Assembly: GCA_021413845.1 (NCBI GenBank)
Contig: JAIOPP010000119.1
Span: forward strand, 1-39,495
Length of the DNA: 39,495 nt
Source: Planctomycetia bacterium
GTDB lineage: Bacteria; Planctomycetota; Planctomycetia; Pirellulales; PNKZ01
Direction: 5' to 3'
Shown: in pieces, positions 16,356-24,617 of the stretch
Layout: every line of letters starts with the position of its first letter
Position numbering within the stretch: position 1 is the stretch's first letter
Made by a program: the position numbers and the translations under genes
Notes under the pieces: generated by a model
Seen by the model: only the letters and a program-made list of their open reading frames with translations
The model's database searches: none
Told to the model about the DNA's origin: nothing

Positions 16356-16635
16356 GGAACGTGCTTCTTTCAAGACATCCGTGGGACGCGTGAAGCCTCG
16401 AGATTCGCGACCGGCAATGCCGAGCGCGTCGAGGCGGAAAACGAAGAGTCAAATGTACCAGTCGGCTGCGCCCCCTGAAAGATGCGGCCGACGACATGCA
16501 GCCCCGCGGATCACCGACGGTGAAACATCGGCGACGAAACATCGACAACGTCGCGATTTAGGGACTGCGAGCCGAAGCCGACGGGGGATAAAATGCGTGC
16601 TTTACGACGCTTGTTCTTTCGCTGAGGACCGACCC

Positions 16636-17235
16636 GTGGCGTTTGACGTCGAAAAGTATCCGTCGTCGGTGCGCGAGCTCTTGGTGCCCGAGCGGATCGC
16701 CGCGCTCGATGCCGGTGCGCCGAACCCCGCTGCGCGTTCGCGGTTGGCAGCGCTTCGCAGTTCCGACCTTGCGGCCGCCCGCAAGCCGGCCGACGGCGCG
16801 ATGGCCGAGGCCTGCCTAGCCGGGCTCTGGCTCTATCACGACTTTCTCAGCGAGTCGCATGCCTTGAGCCAAGAGATCGCCGGCGCGACCGGAAGCTACT
16901 GGCACGCCCTCATGCACCGCCGCGAACCAGACTACGACAACTCGAAGTATTGGTTTCGGCAAACGGGCGAGCATGAGGCGTTCGAGGCGTTACTCGCGGC
17001 GGCGCGTGCGGAGTTCTCCCGGCGTCCGGCAACGGCCGCCGAAGCCACGCGGGCCTTTGCGCCTATTGAAGTGCAAACGCTGATCGCCGCGCCGAAGTGG
17101 GATCCCTATCGCTTTGTCGACCTTTGCGAGGCTGCGACGAAGGGAGACCGCGAGCTGCAGCAAGCGTGCCGAACTTTGCAGGCGATCGAGTGGCATACGT
17201 TGTTTGATTATTGCTTTGAGCGCGCGGTGAGGTGA
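16636..17235 (+). CDS. Conserved hypothetical protein, 199 residues
   Basis: A soluble, mostly helical protein with no signal peptide or membrane segment and no family I can name with confidence. Central residues such as GLWLYHDFLSESHALSQEI and GSYWHALMHRREPDYDNSKY (roughly 58-105) are rich in His, Trp and Tyr, and may form a conserved core or metal/ligand pocket. It ends with EWHTLFDYCFERAV. The start is GTG 16636 with GAGGA 7 bases upstream; the longer open frame back to 15970 shadows rpsA. It diverges from rpsA, sharing a 280-base intergenic region. Confidence 0.75.
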   Translation: MAFDVEKYPSSVRELLVPERIAALDAGAPNPAARSRLAALRSSDLAAARKPADGAMAEACLAGLWLYHDFLSESHALSQEIAGATGSYWHALMHRREPDYDNSKYWFRQTGEHEAFEALLAAARAEFSRRPATAAEATRAFAPIEVQTLIAAPKWDPYRFVDLCEAATKGDRELQQACRTLQAIEWHTLFDYCFERAVR

Positions 17236-17347
17236 CACGGGCGCTACAGCGTGAGCGGACCGCGAAACCGCAAGCGAACCACGATCTCGCTGATGACGCT
17301 CGGCTCTGAATTGTCTTTACTGACCCCTGACCCCTTCCTCCTCTCCC

Positions 17348-17830
17348 ATGCCTTTTGAATTCTATTGTCCGCAAGGGCATCTGCTCGAGGGAGACGACGA
17401 GCAACTCGGCACGCAGGGGCGCTGTCCGCTGTGCGGGACGTTGTTCATGTTTCCGAAGTCGGCCGGGGTCGGAGCGGCGGGAGCGCGCTCGCGCGGCGCT
17501 TCCTCTTCCGGAGGTGCTGCGGCGCAAGAGCCGATTGCGCCGCAGGTCGCCGTGCCCGAGCCGCGGGTGTTGCAAGTGCTTTGTCCGCGCGGGCACGCGC
17601 TGGAAACGCCCGAAGAGATGCTCGGCACCGAGGTGATCTGCCCGCAGTGCCGAACGCAATTCGTACCGACCGTGGAGCGGAGCGTCGCTTATCTGCGGCA
17701 TAAGCAGCGCTACGAAAACCAGAAAGAAGACGCCAAAGGACGGTTCTGGATCGCGATCGCGGTGGTTGCGACGGCGATCGTCGTCGTGACGCTCATCGGC
17801 ATGGGCGTGTATTTGAAACGTCGCGGCTAG
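17348..17830 (+). CDS. Double zinc-ribbon protein with C-terminal membrane anchor
   Basis: A 160-residue protein with two similar Cys modules: CPQGHLLEG with CPLCG (about residues 7-31), and CPRGHALET with CPQC (about 79-103). Each is a CxxGH...CxxC zinc-binding pattern. They are joined by an Ala/Gly/Ser-rich linker. A single transmembrane helix (about 135-157, IAIAVVATAIVVVTLIGMGVY) is followed by KRRG, placing the zinc ribbons on the cytoplasmic side by the positive-inside rule if the C-terminus is inside, which is not settled. I know the module as a common planctomycete zinc-ribbon type; the function is unknown. It ends before the DUF1080 gene on the same strand. Confidence 0.78.
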   Translation: MPFEFYCPQGHLLEGDDEQLGTQGRCPLCGTLFMFPKSAGVGAAGARSRGASSSGGAAAQEPIAPQVAVPEPRVLQVLCPRGHALETPEEMLGTEVICPQCRTQFVPTVERSVAYLRHKQRYENQKEDAKGRFWIAIAVVATAIVVVTLIGMGVYLKRRG

Positions 17831-17941
17831 CGCGTAAGAGAGGCGTGACAAACGCTCGACGGCGCGATAAGGTGCAACCGCGCTATAAAGTCACTGCGCA
17901 GTGCGACCGGTTCGCCCGCCCTTCCCTTGAGGACTCCCGCC

Positions 17942-18802
17942 ATGTTCGTCGCTCCCGTTCGGCTTGCTTCGCTGACGAAGCCTTTGAATGCGCTCTCCGT
18001 CATCGCGTTGCTCGGCTGCGCATTGCTGGGCAGCAGCGCCGCAGCGCAAGAGCCGATCGTGCCGACTGACCGAATCGCGCTCTTCAACGGCACCGACCTC
18101 ACCGGCTGGTACACCTGGCTGAAAGACACGCAGCGCGAAGATCCGCGCAAGGTGTTCACCGTGCGCGACGGACTCCTGCACATCTCGGGCGACGGCTTCG
18201 GCTGCGTCACGACGAACCAGGCCTATCGCAATTATCATCTCGTCGCGGAGTTCAAATGGGGGCCGCGCACGTGGCATGAGCGCGCGAAGAAGGCCCGCGA
18301 TTCCGGCATCTTGGTTCATTCCTACGGTGCCGACGGCGCGTACAACGGCATCTGGATGCGTTCGATCGAAACGCAGATCATCGAAGGGGGCTACGGCGAT
18401 TTCATCGTCGTCTCCGGCGGGATCATCGATCCGAATCAGAAGCTGTCGATCAAAGCCGAGGTCGAGCAAGATCGCGACATGGAATGGGTCTGGCACGAAG
18501 GGGGCGAGAAGCGTGAGTTTCTGCGCGGCCGCGTCAACTGGTTCGGTCGCGATCCCGATTGGAAAGATGAGCTCGGCTTCCGCGGCAAGCAAGAGATCGT
18601 CCCTGCCGACGCCGAGTGGATCCGCATGGACGTGATCTGTCGCGACGATTCGATCACGAACCTCGTCAACGGCGTCGTCGTCAACCACGCGACGGAAGCG
18701 AACCCATCGACCGGCAAGATCCAGATCCAAGCCGAGCTTGCGGAGATCTTCTTTCGGCGGATCGAGTTGTACCCGCTCGGGAAAGCGCCGAAGTTCCGTT
18801 AA
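17942..18802 (+). CDS. Exported DUF1080 (3-keto-disaccharide hydrolase-type) protein
   Basis: A 286-residue protein with a signal peptide (residues 1-35, ending near SSAAAQE) and one DUF1080 domain. The domain is recognised by IALFNGTDLTGWYTW near residue 42, FTVRDGLLHISGDGFG, YHLVAEFKWG, RDSGILVHSYG and the C-terminal FFRRIELYPL. The fold is a concanavalin-like jelly roll; characterised members hydrolyse 3-keto-glycosides, and the family is greatly expanded in planctomycetes. The start is ATG 17942 with GAGGA 8 bases upstream; a TTG at 17927 is less likely. No dehydrogenase or transport partner is adjacent, so the substrate is unknown. Confidence 0.9.
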   Translation: MFVAPVRLASLTKPLNALSVIALLGCALLGSSAAAQEPIVPTDRIALFNGTDLTGWYTWLKDTQREDPRKVFTVRDGLLHISGDGFGCVTTNQAYRNYHLVAEFKWGPRTWHERAKKARDSGILVHSYGADGAYNGIWMRSIETQIIEGGYGDFIVVSGGIIDPNQKLSIKAEVEQDRDMEWVWHEGGEKREFLRGRVNWFGRDPDWKDELGFRGKQEIVPADAEWIRMDVICRDDSITNLVNGVVVNHATEANPSTGKIQIQAELAEIFFRRIELYPLGKAPKFR

Positions 18803-18808
18803 AGTAGT

Positions 18809-18966
18809 AGGCACGTTCCACGTGCCGTAACCACGTGCGCCTTTCGAGCGCGACGCACGCTCGCGCCACGTTCGACATCCGTTCAATAGCCCCGGATGCC
18901 TATCCGGGGGCGAGCCGTGTTCGTAGCTCGAAGCCCCTTGTGGCGGACGGCACGTGGAACGTGCCT
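18809..18966. repeat. Palindromic intergenic element bounded by 20-base inverted repeats
   Basis: Perfect 20-base arms at 18809-18828 and 18947-18966 (core GCACGTTCCACGTGC) enclose 118 bases. These include a nested hairpin, CCCCGGAT (18890-18897) and ATCCGGGG (18902-18909). There is no T-run and no gene inside. It looks like a REP/MITE-like mobile repeat; a search of the whole genome for copies would decide. Confidence 0.6.
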
Positions 18967-19593
18967 GCTGCATTCGGTGCATTCCTCGTCATTCGTCCTT
19001 AAAAACCGGCACAATCGGGCTTTATTATCGCAACCTACCTATGCCGCTCCCTAGCTAAGTGCTATAGTTGGGGCGTAACGAGGTGGTAAGAAGCGACGGC
19101 CCGTAGCGGTTTGCCCAGCAAACCATTGCGAGCGCTTTCGCCCCGAATGCTTCTTCTTGAAGCGGCCATTTTCCCCTGCAGCAGCGGCTTTCGAGCATTG
19201 GGCTCCAGTTCCGTGGTCCGCCGGGAAAAGTATCCGGCTCTCGACCGCGATTCACCGCTTGCCCCCTCCGCCGAGCAACACGACCGCTGCGCATTTACCA
19301 AATGCAAAGCGTCCGCTCGGTGCGTATTGGGGTCGTCCGGCTCTGCTTGCAGAGCGCGACGTGACGCGGCCGCCGGTCTTTGCAACAGCGCTTTCCTTTC
19401 CGAACACCGCACTCGCTCGAGTGCGAAATCGGAGCGAAGCGATTCGTTGCCACCGCAGCCTCCTTCGACGTCGACCCGGCGATTCTTTCGGCTGAGAACT
19501 CCACGTTCTTCGCCGCCGTGCGCTTGCCGCACCCGTCGCGACCGACGGGCCGTACCGATGTTTTCGTATTTGTGTTTCTAGGATGATTTTAGA
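18967..19593 (+). other. Long hairpin-rich leader region upstream of the DEAD-box helicase
   Basis: More than 600 bases without a convincing gene; overlapping frames on both strands look like chance. At least five short, tight, perfect hairpins are spread through it: 19108-19124 (7 bp, loop 3), 19291-19305 (6 bp, loop 3), 19340-19355 (6-7 bp, loop 2-4), 19408-19425 (8 bp, loop 2) and 19532-19549 (7 bp, loop 4). This is more than expected by chance and suggests a structured 5' leader or a separate RNA. Cold-induced helicase mRNAs in other bacteria have long structured leaders, so a regulatory UTR is a reasonable inference. A possible -10 (TATAGT) lies near 19062. Confidence 0.4.
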
Positions 19594-21111
19594 ATGACGA
19601 CGTTCCAAGACTTAGGGCTTTCCGAACCGCTGCTCCGCGCGATTGCCGCCGACGGTTATGAAACCCCGACCCCGATTCAAGCCCAGGCGATTCCGCACGT
19701 GCTCGCCGGCCGCGACCTTTTCGGTTGCGCTCAAACAGGCACCGGCAAAACCGCCGCGTTCGCCGTACCGCTCATCGAGCGGCTCATCGCCGACCCGAAG
19801 CAGGTCGCTCCGAAGCAATGCCGCGTGCTGGTTCTCGCCCCGACGCGCGAACTCGCCGGCCAAATCCATGAGAGCTTCCGGAGCTACGGCCGGAACACGA
19901 AGCTGCGCTCGACCGTCATCTACGGCGGCGTCAACCAACGTCCGCAAGCGACGGCGATGATGCGCGGCCTCGACGTCTTGATCGCCACGCCGGGCCGGCT
20001 GATCGACTTGGTCAATCAACGGCTCGTCGAATTGAAGAACGTCGAATACCTCGTGCTCGATGAAGCCGACCGAATGCTCGATATGGGCTTCATCCACGAT
20101 GTGCGCCGGATCGTGAAGATGATCCCCACGCAACGACAGACGTTGTTCTTCTCGGCCACGTTGCCGAAAGAAGTTCGATCGCTCGCCGACTCGATGCTCC
20201 GCGATCCGCTGGAAATTCAAACCACGCCTCAAGCTACGCCGGCGCAAACCGTCGAGCAATCGGTGTTCTTCGTCCCGCAGAAGCAGAAGCGACATCTCTT
20301 GGTGCATCTGTTGCAAGATGGTGCGATGAGCCGCGTCATCGTGTTCACGCGCACGAAGCATGGTGCCGACAAGCTGCAAAAAGACTTGGTCAAGTCGGGC
20401 ATCCGCGCCGAAGCGATTCACGGCAACAAGAGCCAGAACCAGCGCGAACGGGCCTTGGCCGCGTTCAAGTCGCAGAAGCCGCCGATCTTGATCGCGACCG
20501 ACATCGCGGCCCGCGGCATCGACGTCGACGGCGTGTCGCATGTCGTCAACTACGAACTGCCGCACGAACCGGAAACCTACGTGCATCGCATCGGCCGCAC
20601 CGGTCGCGCCGGCCTCACCGGCTCGGCCGTCGCGTTCTGCGATCCGGAAGAGCGTTCGCGTCTGCGCGACATCGAGCGCTTGCTCCGCAAGACGATCCCG
20701 GCCCGAGGGGAACTCCCGCAGTTCGATCCGGCGCTGGTCGCCGCAGTCCACGACACGAGCCCTGAGCGCGGCGATCGTGGCGAGCGTTCGCAAGGCCAAG
20801 GTCGCTCACGGAGCGTCATCGGCGGCGAAGCCCGCTCGGGTGGTCGCTCCGGCTCCGGCCGCAGCAACAGCGGCGGCGGTCGCGGTGGTCGGACGAATAC
20901 CCGTTCTTCGGGCGGTCGCCCCAGCGGCGGCTCTTCCCAAGGAGGGCATGGCGGCCACGGTCGAGCACACGGCTCCTCCGGCGGTGGCGCAAGCCGTCCG
21001 GCAAACGGCGGCGGCAACGGTACGGCACCCGCCGTGCATGCCCCGGCAAAGCCTGCCGGACCAGCTGCGGAAGGTCGCCCGCCGCAGAAAAAGCATCGCC
21101 GTGCCCTGTAA
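19594..21111 (+). CDS. rhlE: RhlE-type DEAD-box RNA helicase
   Basis: A 505-residue ATP-dependent RNA helicase. The Q-motif PTPIQ is at about 25-29, Walker A AQTGTGKT at 46-53, PTRELA at 83-88, DEAD at 156-159 and SAT at 187-189. FTRTKHGADKL is near 251, ATDIAARGID at 301-310 and HRIGRTGRAG at 331-340. Sequence around DEADRMLDMGFIHDVRR and AIHGNKSQ is closest to RhlE, which acts in ribosome assembly and RNA turnover. The C-terminal 120 residues are a low-complexity Gly/Arg/Ser/His tail that probably binds RNA or drives condensate formation. ATG 19594 is preceded by AGGATG. The long leader upstream and a strong terminator downstream show it is a single-gene unit. Confidence 0.93.
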   Translation: MTTFQDLGLSEPLLRAIAADGYETPTPIQAQAIPHVLAGRDLFGCAQTGTGKTAAFAVPLIERLIADPKQVAPKQCRVLVLAPTRELAGQIHESFRSYGRNTKLRSTVIYGGVNQRPQATAMMRGLDVLIATPGRLIDLVNQRLVELKNVEYLVLDEADRMLDMGFIHDVRRIVKMIPTQRQTLFFSATLPKEVRSLADSMLRDPLEIQTTPQATPAQTVEQSVFFVPQKQKRHLLVHLLQDGAMSRVIVFTRTKHGADKLQKDLVKSGIRAEAIHGNKSQNQRERALAAFKSQKPPILIATDIAARGIDVDGVSHVVNYELPHEPETYVHRIGRTGRAGLTGSAVAFCDPEERSRLRDIERLLRKTIPARGELPQFDPALVAAVHDTSPERGDRGERSQGQGRSRSVIGGEARSGGRSGSGRSNSGGGRGGRTNTRSSGGRPSGGSSQGGHGGHGRAHGSSGGGASRPANGGGNGTAPAVHAPAKPAGPAAEGRPPQKKHRRAL

Positions 21112-21137
21112 TGAGCCGCGGCATAGAATAACCATGC

Positions 21138-21188
21138 GGGAGATGGAGCCGCTCGCCTCAGGCGCTGGCGGCTCCGTCTCCCTTTTTT
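21138..21188 (+). terminator. Intrinsic terminator of the DEAD-box helicase gene
   Basis: 15-bp stem (21138-21152 with 21168-21182, one G-U pair) followed by six Ts (21183-21188). It separates the helicase from infC. Confidence 0.9.
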
Positions 21189-21256
21189 ACCTATCTATCG
21201 GGTAGCGTTTAACGTAAAGTTTTACTAATTCCAGTTTTACAAAAGGCCTTCCGACC

Positions 21257-21757
21257 ATCGAACACAAGCAAAAAGTGAATGAGCAGATCCGCGTTCCCCA
21301 AGTGCGGATGATCGGCGCCGACGGCGCTCAGTTGGGGATCATGAACACCGTGGACGCTCTGAACCAGGCACGCGAGGCGGGCTTGGATCTCGTCGAAGTT
21401 TCTCCGAACGAGAAGCCCCCGGTCGTCCGTGTGATGGACTTCGGCAAGTTCAACTACCAGAAAAACAAGCGCAAGAATAAGAACGTCACGCACCAGCAGC
21501 GGCTCAAAGAGATTCGTGTCCGCCCGCAAACCGGGGCCCACGACATCGACATTCGCGTGAAGCAGGCCCGCGGGTTCTTGGAAGAACGGGATAAGGTGTT
21601 GGTGACGCTGACCTTCCGGGGTCGCGAACTGGCCCACATTCAAGAAGGCCAAAAGATTCTCGACGGGATCGTTTTGCAACTGGCGGACGTCGCTAGCGTC
21701 GAGGCCCCCTCGATGCGTCAGGCGAAGCGTTTGACCTGCATTTTGGCCCCGAAATAG
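21257..21757 (+). CDS. infC: Translation initiation factor IF-3
   Basis: IF3 binds the 30S subunit, keeps it apart from the 50S and checks the start codon. The protein has the IF3 N-domain (VNEQIRVPQVRMIGADGAQLGIM), the linker with KFNYQKNKRKNKN, and the C-domain (RVRPQTGAHDIDIRVKQA, LTFRGRELAH). No ATG exists in frame between the upstream stop (21215-21217) and the gene. An AUC at 21257 lies 10 bases after AAAAGG, while the alternative GTG at 21275 has no Shine-Dalgarno and would begin right at the conserved VNEQIR. A non-AUG AUU/AUC start is the known basis of infC autoregulation in other bacteria, so I prefer AUC (166 residues). rpmI and rplT, usual partners, do not follow. Confidence 0.93.
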   Translation: MEHKQKVNEQIRVPQVRMIGADGAQLGIMNTVDALNQAREAGLDLVEVSPNEKPPVVRVMDFGKFNYQKNKRKNKNVTHQQRLKEIRVRPQTGAHDIDIRVKQARGFLEERDKVLVTLTFRGRELAHIQEGQKILDGIVLQLADVASVEAPSMRQAKRLTCILAPK

Positions 21758-22144
21758 CCCCCTGAGCGGAATGCATCGGCCTGGCCCGGCGGTTGGCGGC
21801 TGCCGATCGATTTTGGATCGGCGGGGGCTCCCGAAAGGGGCTCTAAATCCGGAACCGGGGTTTCGCTTCTCGGCGTTGGCGCCTATTTAATCGCGGTGCG
21901 TACCGGTTTGATCTCCGGTGTGCGGGTTCAGTTTCCGGTGTACCGGGGGGCGAAAACGGCCTGTTAGGCGGCATGGCCGTCAAAACCGGCCGGGAAAGAG
22001 CTTCGGGAACGGCCGGTTTTATTTTGGCCGATCCCGACGGCGCAATTATACTTAGATCGACCGGACGCTCGTCCTAAACTCCTTATGTCTATTTCGCGGC
22101 CTTGCCGCGTGCTTCGGTTCATCCTCATCGAGGGTCTCGCTCCC
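21758..22144 (+). other. Intergenic region between infC and the Gly-rich protein gene
   Basis: 387 bases without a gene. It contains a GATC-stem hairpin near 21805, an infC terminator-like hairpin at 21982-22020, and the promoter region of the next gene, where I see no clear -35/-10 pair. The usual L35/L20 genes are not hidden here in any frame. Confidence 0.6.
21982..22025 (+). terminator. Intrinsic terminator after infC
   Basis: Arms AAAACCGGCC (21982-21991) and GGCCGGTTTT (22011-22020) are perfectly complementary and followed by ATTTT. It lies 225 bases after the infC stop. Confidence 0.75.
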
Positions 22145-22936
22145 ATGAAAGTTTCCCGCTTCTTTTCGTTCGTCGCCCTCGTCGGGGCGCTGGTCGCATC
22201 GACTCCGAGCATGGTCACGGCAGCCGAGCCGAGTTCGAGCCGAGCGTTGAAGCCGGGCCAATACAATCCGGCCAACGAGACCGTCGAATTCTTCGCCGGC
22301 ATCAAGTCGGGCGAGATCGAAGTCAAGATGATCCATAAGGATGTGGCCCAAGGCAAAGTGTTCATCAAGAACGCCTCCGGCAAGCCGCTGAACGTGAAGC
22401 TGCCCGAGACCTTCATCGGCGTGAACGCTCAAATGGGCGGCGGCGGTATGGGTGGTGGTGGCGGAGGCGGCGGCCAAATGTCCGGCGGTGGCGGCATGGG
22501 GGGCGGCGGTGGTGGTGCCGGGGGTGCAGGCGGCGGCGGTGGCAACTTCTTCAACGTCGCGGCTGAAAAAGTCGGCGAAGTCCCTTTCGTCAGCGTCTGC
22601 CTCGAACACGGCAAGCCCGATCCTCGGGCCGCGATGAAGTATGAGATTCGTCCGCTCGACTCGATCTCGGCGAAGCCCGAACTGCGCGAGACGCTCAAGC
22701 TTCTCGGCCAAGGCTCCTTGTCGCAACGCGCCGCTCAAATCTTGGCTTGGCACTACAACTCGAACATGAGCATGGAAGAGTTGGCCGCGAAGCGAATCGA
22801 AAACCTCGCCGGCCCGAGCACTCCTTATTTCGAGCCGCAAGAACTTCGCGAAGCCCTGCAAGCGCAGGCCTATATCGTGAAGAAGCTTGAAGAAGCCGAA
22901 CTGGGGACGACCCCGGTCGTCGTGCCGAAGCTGTAA
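22145..22936 (+). CDS. Exported protein with central poly-glycine linker
   Basis: A 263-residue protein. The signal peptide is at residues 1-26 (cleavage near VTAAEP), followed by an N-terminal domain of about 75 residues (KSGEIEVKMIHKDVAQGKVF, IKNASGKPLNVKLPETF). A roughly 35-residue Gly/Met-rich linker at about 100-137 leads to a C-terminal helical domain (GSLSQRAAQILAWHYNSNMS, LREALQAQAYIVKKLEEAE). The wording VFIKNASGKPLNVKLPE is one I associate with a planctomycete-only family of unknown function. The start is ATG 22145 with GAGGG upstream; the frame is open to 22085. The periplasmic location and its role as a binding or scaffold protein are inferred. Confidence 0.8.
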   Translation: MKVSRFFSFVALVGALVASTPSMVTAAEPSSSRALKPGQYNPANETVEFFAGIKSGEIEVKMIHKDVAQGKVFIKNASGKPLNVKLPETFIGVNAQMGGGGMGGGGGGGGQMSGGGGMGGGGGGAGGAGGGGGNFFNVAAEKVGEVPFVSVCLEHGKPDPRAAMKYEIRPLDSISAKPELRETLKLLGQGSLSQRAAQILAWHYNSNMSMEELAAKRIENLAGPSTPYFEPQELREALQAQAYIVKKLEEAELGTTPVVVPKL

Positions 22937-22971
22937 GCAGCCGACGCGAGTAGGCGAAAACCAAAAAAACG

Positions 22972-23007
22972 GGCCGCGGCGAGAGACATTCTCGCCGCGG
23001 CCTTTTT
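22972..23007. terminator. Bidirectional intrinsic terminator
   Basis: 13-bp perfect stem (22972-22984 with 22990-23002) around a 5-base loop, five Ts after it and a run of As before it. It sits between convergent genes ending at 22936 and 23079. Confidence 0.9.
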
Positions 23008-23078
23008 CGTAGACGCAATACGCAGTCGTTCGGAAGTCCGGCGGACGAAGGCTTGCCCTTCATCTTCATGCCGCGCCT

Positions 23079-24617
23079 CTATTCCGGCCCCATGTAGTTG
23101 CTCTCCATCAGATCGCGGAGCACGAACGTCTTCTTGTCGAACGGCTCGTCGAGCTGCTTGAGGATGCGTTGATACGCTTTGATCAGGTCGACGACTTCGG
23201 CCGCCGTCTGATCGTCGATCATGAGGGGGTATTTGTCGAGAATCACCCGCCACCGGCGGAACGCTTCCTCGAACGTCTTCTTCGCTTCCCACGGCTTATC
23301 GTCGGCATCGCGGAGTGCTTTGTAGAAGTATTCCCGCGCCGTGAGGGCCTCGTTCGACTGTTCCATCTCGCTGCGGGCGAGCCAGTAGTCGTAGCTGTAA
23401 ACCTTGCGCATGCTCTTCGCTTCGGTGACTTGGACGCGCAACCGATTCACGTCTTCCGCCGTCCGTTGGGCTTCCGCACGCTTCGGCCCTTCCACTCGGG
23501 CCGCGATTTCCGTTTCGTTCGTCGACAGCGCGCGATTCGCCGCATAGGCCAAGTGCGATTCGATTTCGGTCCGGCTGTCTTCCGGCGTTTTCCACGCACG
23601 ACGCTGGTCTTCGGGCAGCGCAGCCTCTTTTTCCGCGTGGATCTTCTCGCGCAGGCCGGGAGTCAACGATTCGAATTTATCCTTCGCCTCTTGCAGAGCG
23701 ACCTCGTTTTTCTTCAGCGAATCCATCCGAAAAAAGTAGCCGTTCACCGAGGGGAACTCGCGCTCTCCGAATTCGACCCAATCTTGATGCGCCTTGAGCC
23801 AAGCCGCGCGGGCCCGATCGCCGAAGACCCCTTCCGACTCCAGCGCTTCGGCATATTTGCTCTGCGTCATCGGAACTTGGATGTTGAAGTTCTCAGGGCT
23901 CATCGAGCGCAAGACCGCGCCGCGACGATCGACCATGTCTTGCGCAAACCGCAGGTAGCGCTTGCCGTAGAGCCAGCTATCGCGCTCTTCCGCCCAACCG
24001 GCGTCTCCTTCGGCCGCCTGCGGTACGAGGAGTCGCCGGCTATCGACATCGCCGGAGAACAAGCGGCGAAACTCGCGCCGTTCGTCGGCTTGGCCGATCT
24101 TGTGGCCCGTATACCAACCGAGCCAGTAAGGATACCCCGGCTCCAATTCGTTGTAGTCCATCCCTTGATGCAGCAGCTTGAAACCTCGAATCACCCAATA
24201 GAACTTCTCGCGATAGTCGTCCCACACGGAAGAGATGTTGTAGGCGACGTTCCACGCTTGATGTTCCCACACCTTCACGTAGTACGGCTGGAGATAGGTG
24301 AGCTGTTTCAGCGACGCCATCAGGCTGATCCAGTCTTCTTGCTTCTGATACTCGGCGACCTTCTGCTGCAACACGCAGACGGCGACGCCGTGCAAGCCGA
24401 GCGAGACGTAGCGCACGGCGCTCGACGTCGGATCGATCTTGCCGAGCTGCGCTTGGCCGAGCTTGTATTCGGTGCGCAATTCCGAGAGCTTGCCGCCGCC
24501 GGTCTCCGAGCCCGACTCCGGTGCCACGGCAGCCGGGCGGCCGATCATCGACAGCGGGACCAAGAGCGCGGCGATGAGCGCCAAATACGTTACTTTGCGC
24601 TGAAACGAGCGATTCAT
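23079..24617 (-). CDS. Exported or membrane-anchored partner of the ABC-2 exporter
   Basis: A 512-residue protein with one N-terminal hydrophobic segment (residues 8-30, YLALIAALLVPLSMIG), either a signal peptide or an anchor. The rest is soluble and helical: VCVLQQKVAEYQKQEDWISL, a Trp/Tyr-rich block near 110-180 (YYVKVWEHQAWNVAYNISSV, YWLGWYTGHKIGQ), and a charged, coiled-coil-prone C-terminal half. The pattern suggests TPR-like helical repeats, which I cannot prove. Its ATG (24617-24615) overlaps the permease TAA stop (TAATG), so it is co-translated with it. Order ATPase, permease, this protein argues for a substrate-binding or periplasmic accessory role. Function unknown. Confidence 0.8.
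   Translation of the reverse strand: MNRSFQRKVTYLALIAALLVPLSMIGRPAAVAPESGSETGGGKLSELRTEYKLGQAQLGKIDPTSSAVRYVSLGLHGVAVCVLQQKVAEYQKQEDWISLMASLKQLTYLQPYYVKVWEHQAWNVAYNISSVWDDYREKFYWVIRGFKLLHQGMDYNELEPGYPYWLGWYTGHKIGQADERREFRRLFSGDVDSRRLLVPQAAEGDAGWAEERDSWLYGKRYLRFAQDMVDRRGAVLRSMSPENFNIQVPMTQSKYAEALESEGVFGDRARAAWLKAHQDWVEFGEREFPSVNGYFFRMDSLKKNEVALQEAKDKFESLTPGLREKIHAEKEAALPEDQRRAWKTPEDSRTEIESHLAYAANRALSTNETEIAARVEGPKRAEAQRTAEDVNRLRVQVTEAKSMRKVYSYDYWLARSEMEQSNEALTAREYFYKALRDADDKPWEAKKTFEEAFRRWRVILDKYPLMIDDQTAAEVVDLIKAYQRILKQLDEPFDKKTFVLRDLMESNYMGPE

Noticed and set aside
15970-16635. Upstream extension of the gene at 16636
   Set aside because: Overlaps rpsA antisense and its promoter; GTG 16636 has a good ribosome binding site.
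19062-19581. Several overlapping frames of 70-156 codons on both strands before the helicase gene
   Set aside because: No frame shows protein-like composition or a ribosome binding site; treated as a leader region.
22434-22545. G-rich repetitive DNA that could suggest a repeat array
   Set aside because: It is in frame and encodes the poly-Gly linker of the protein at 22145.
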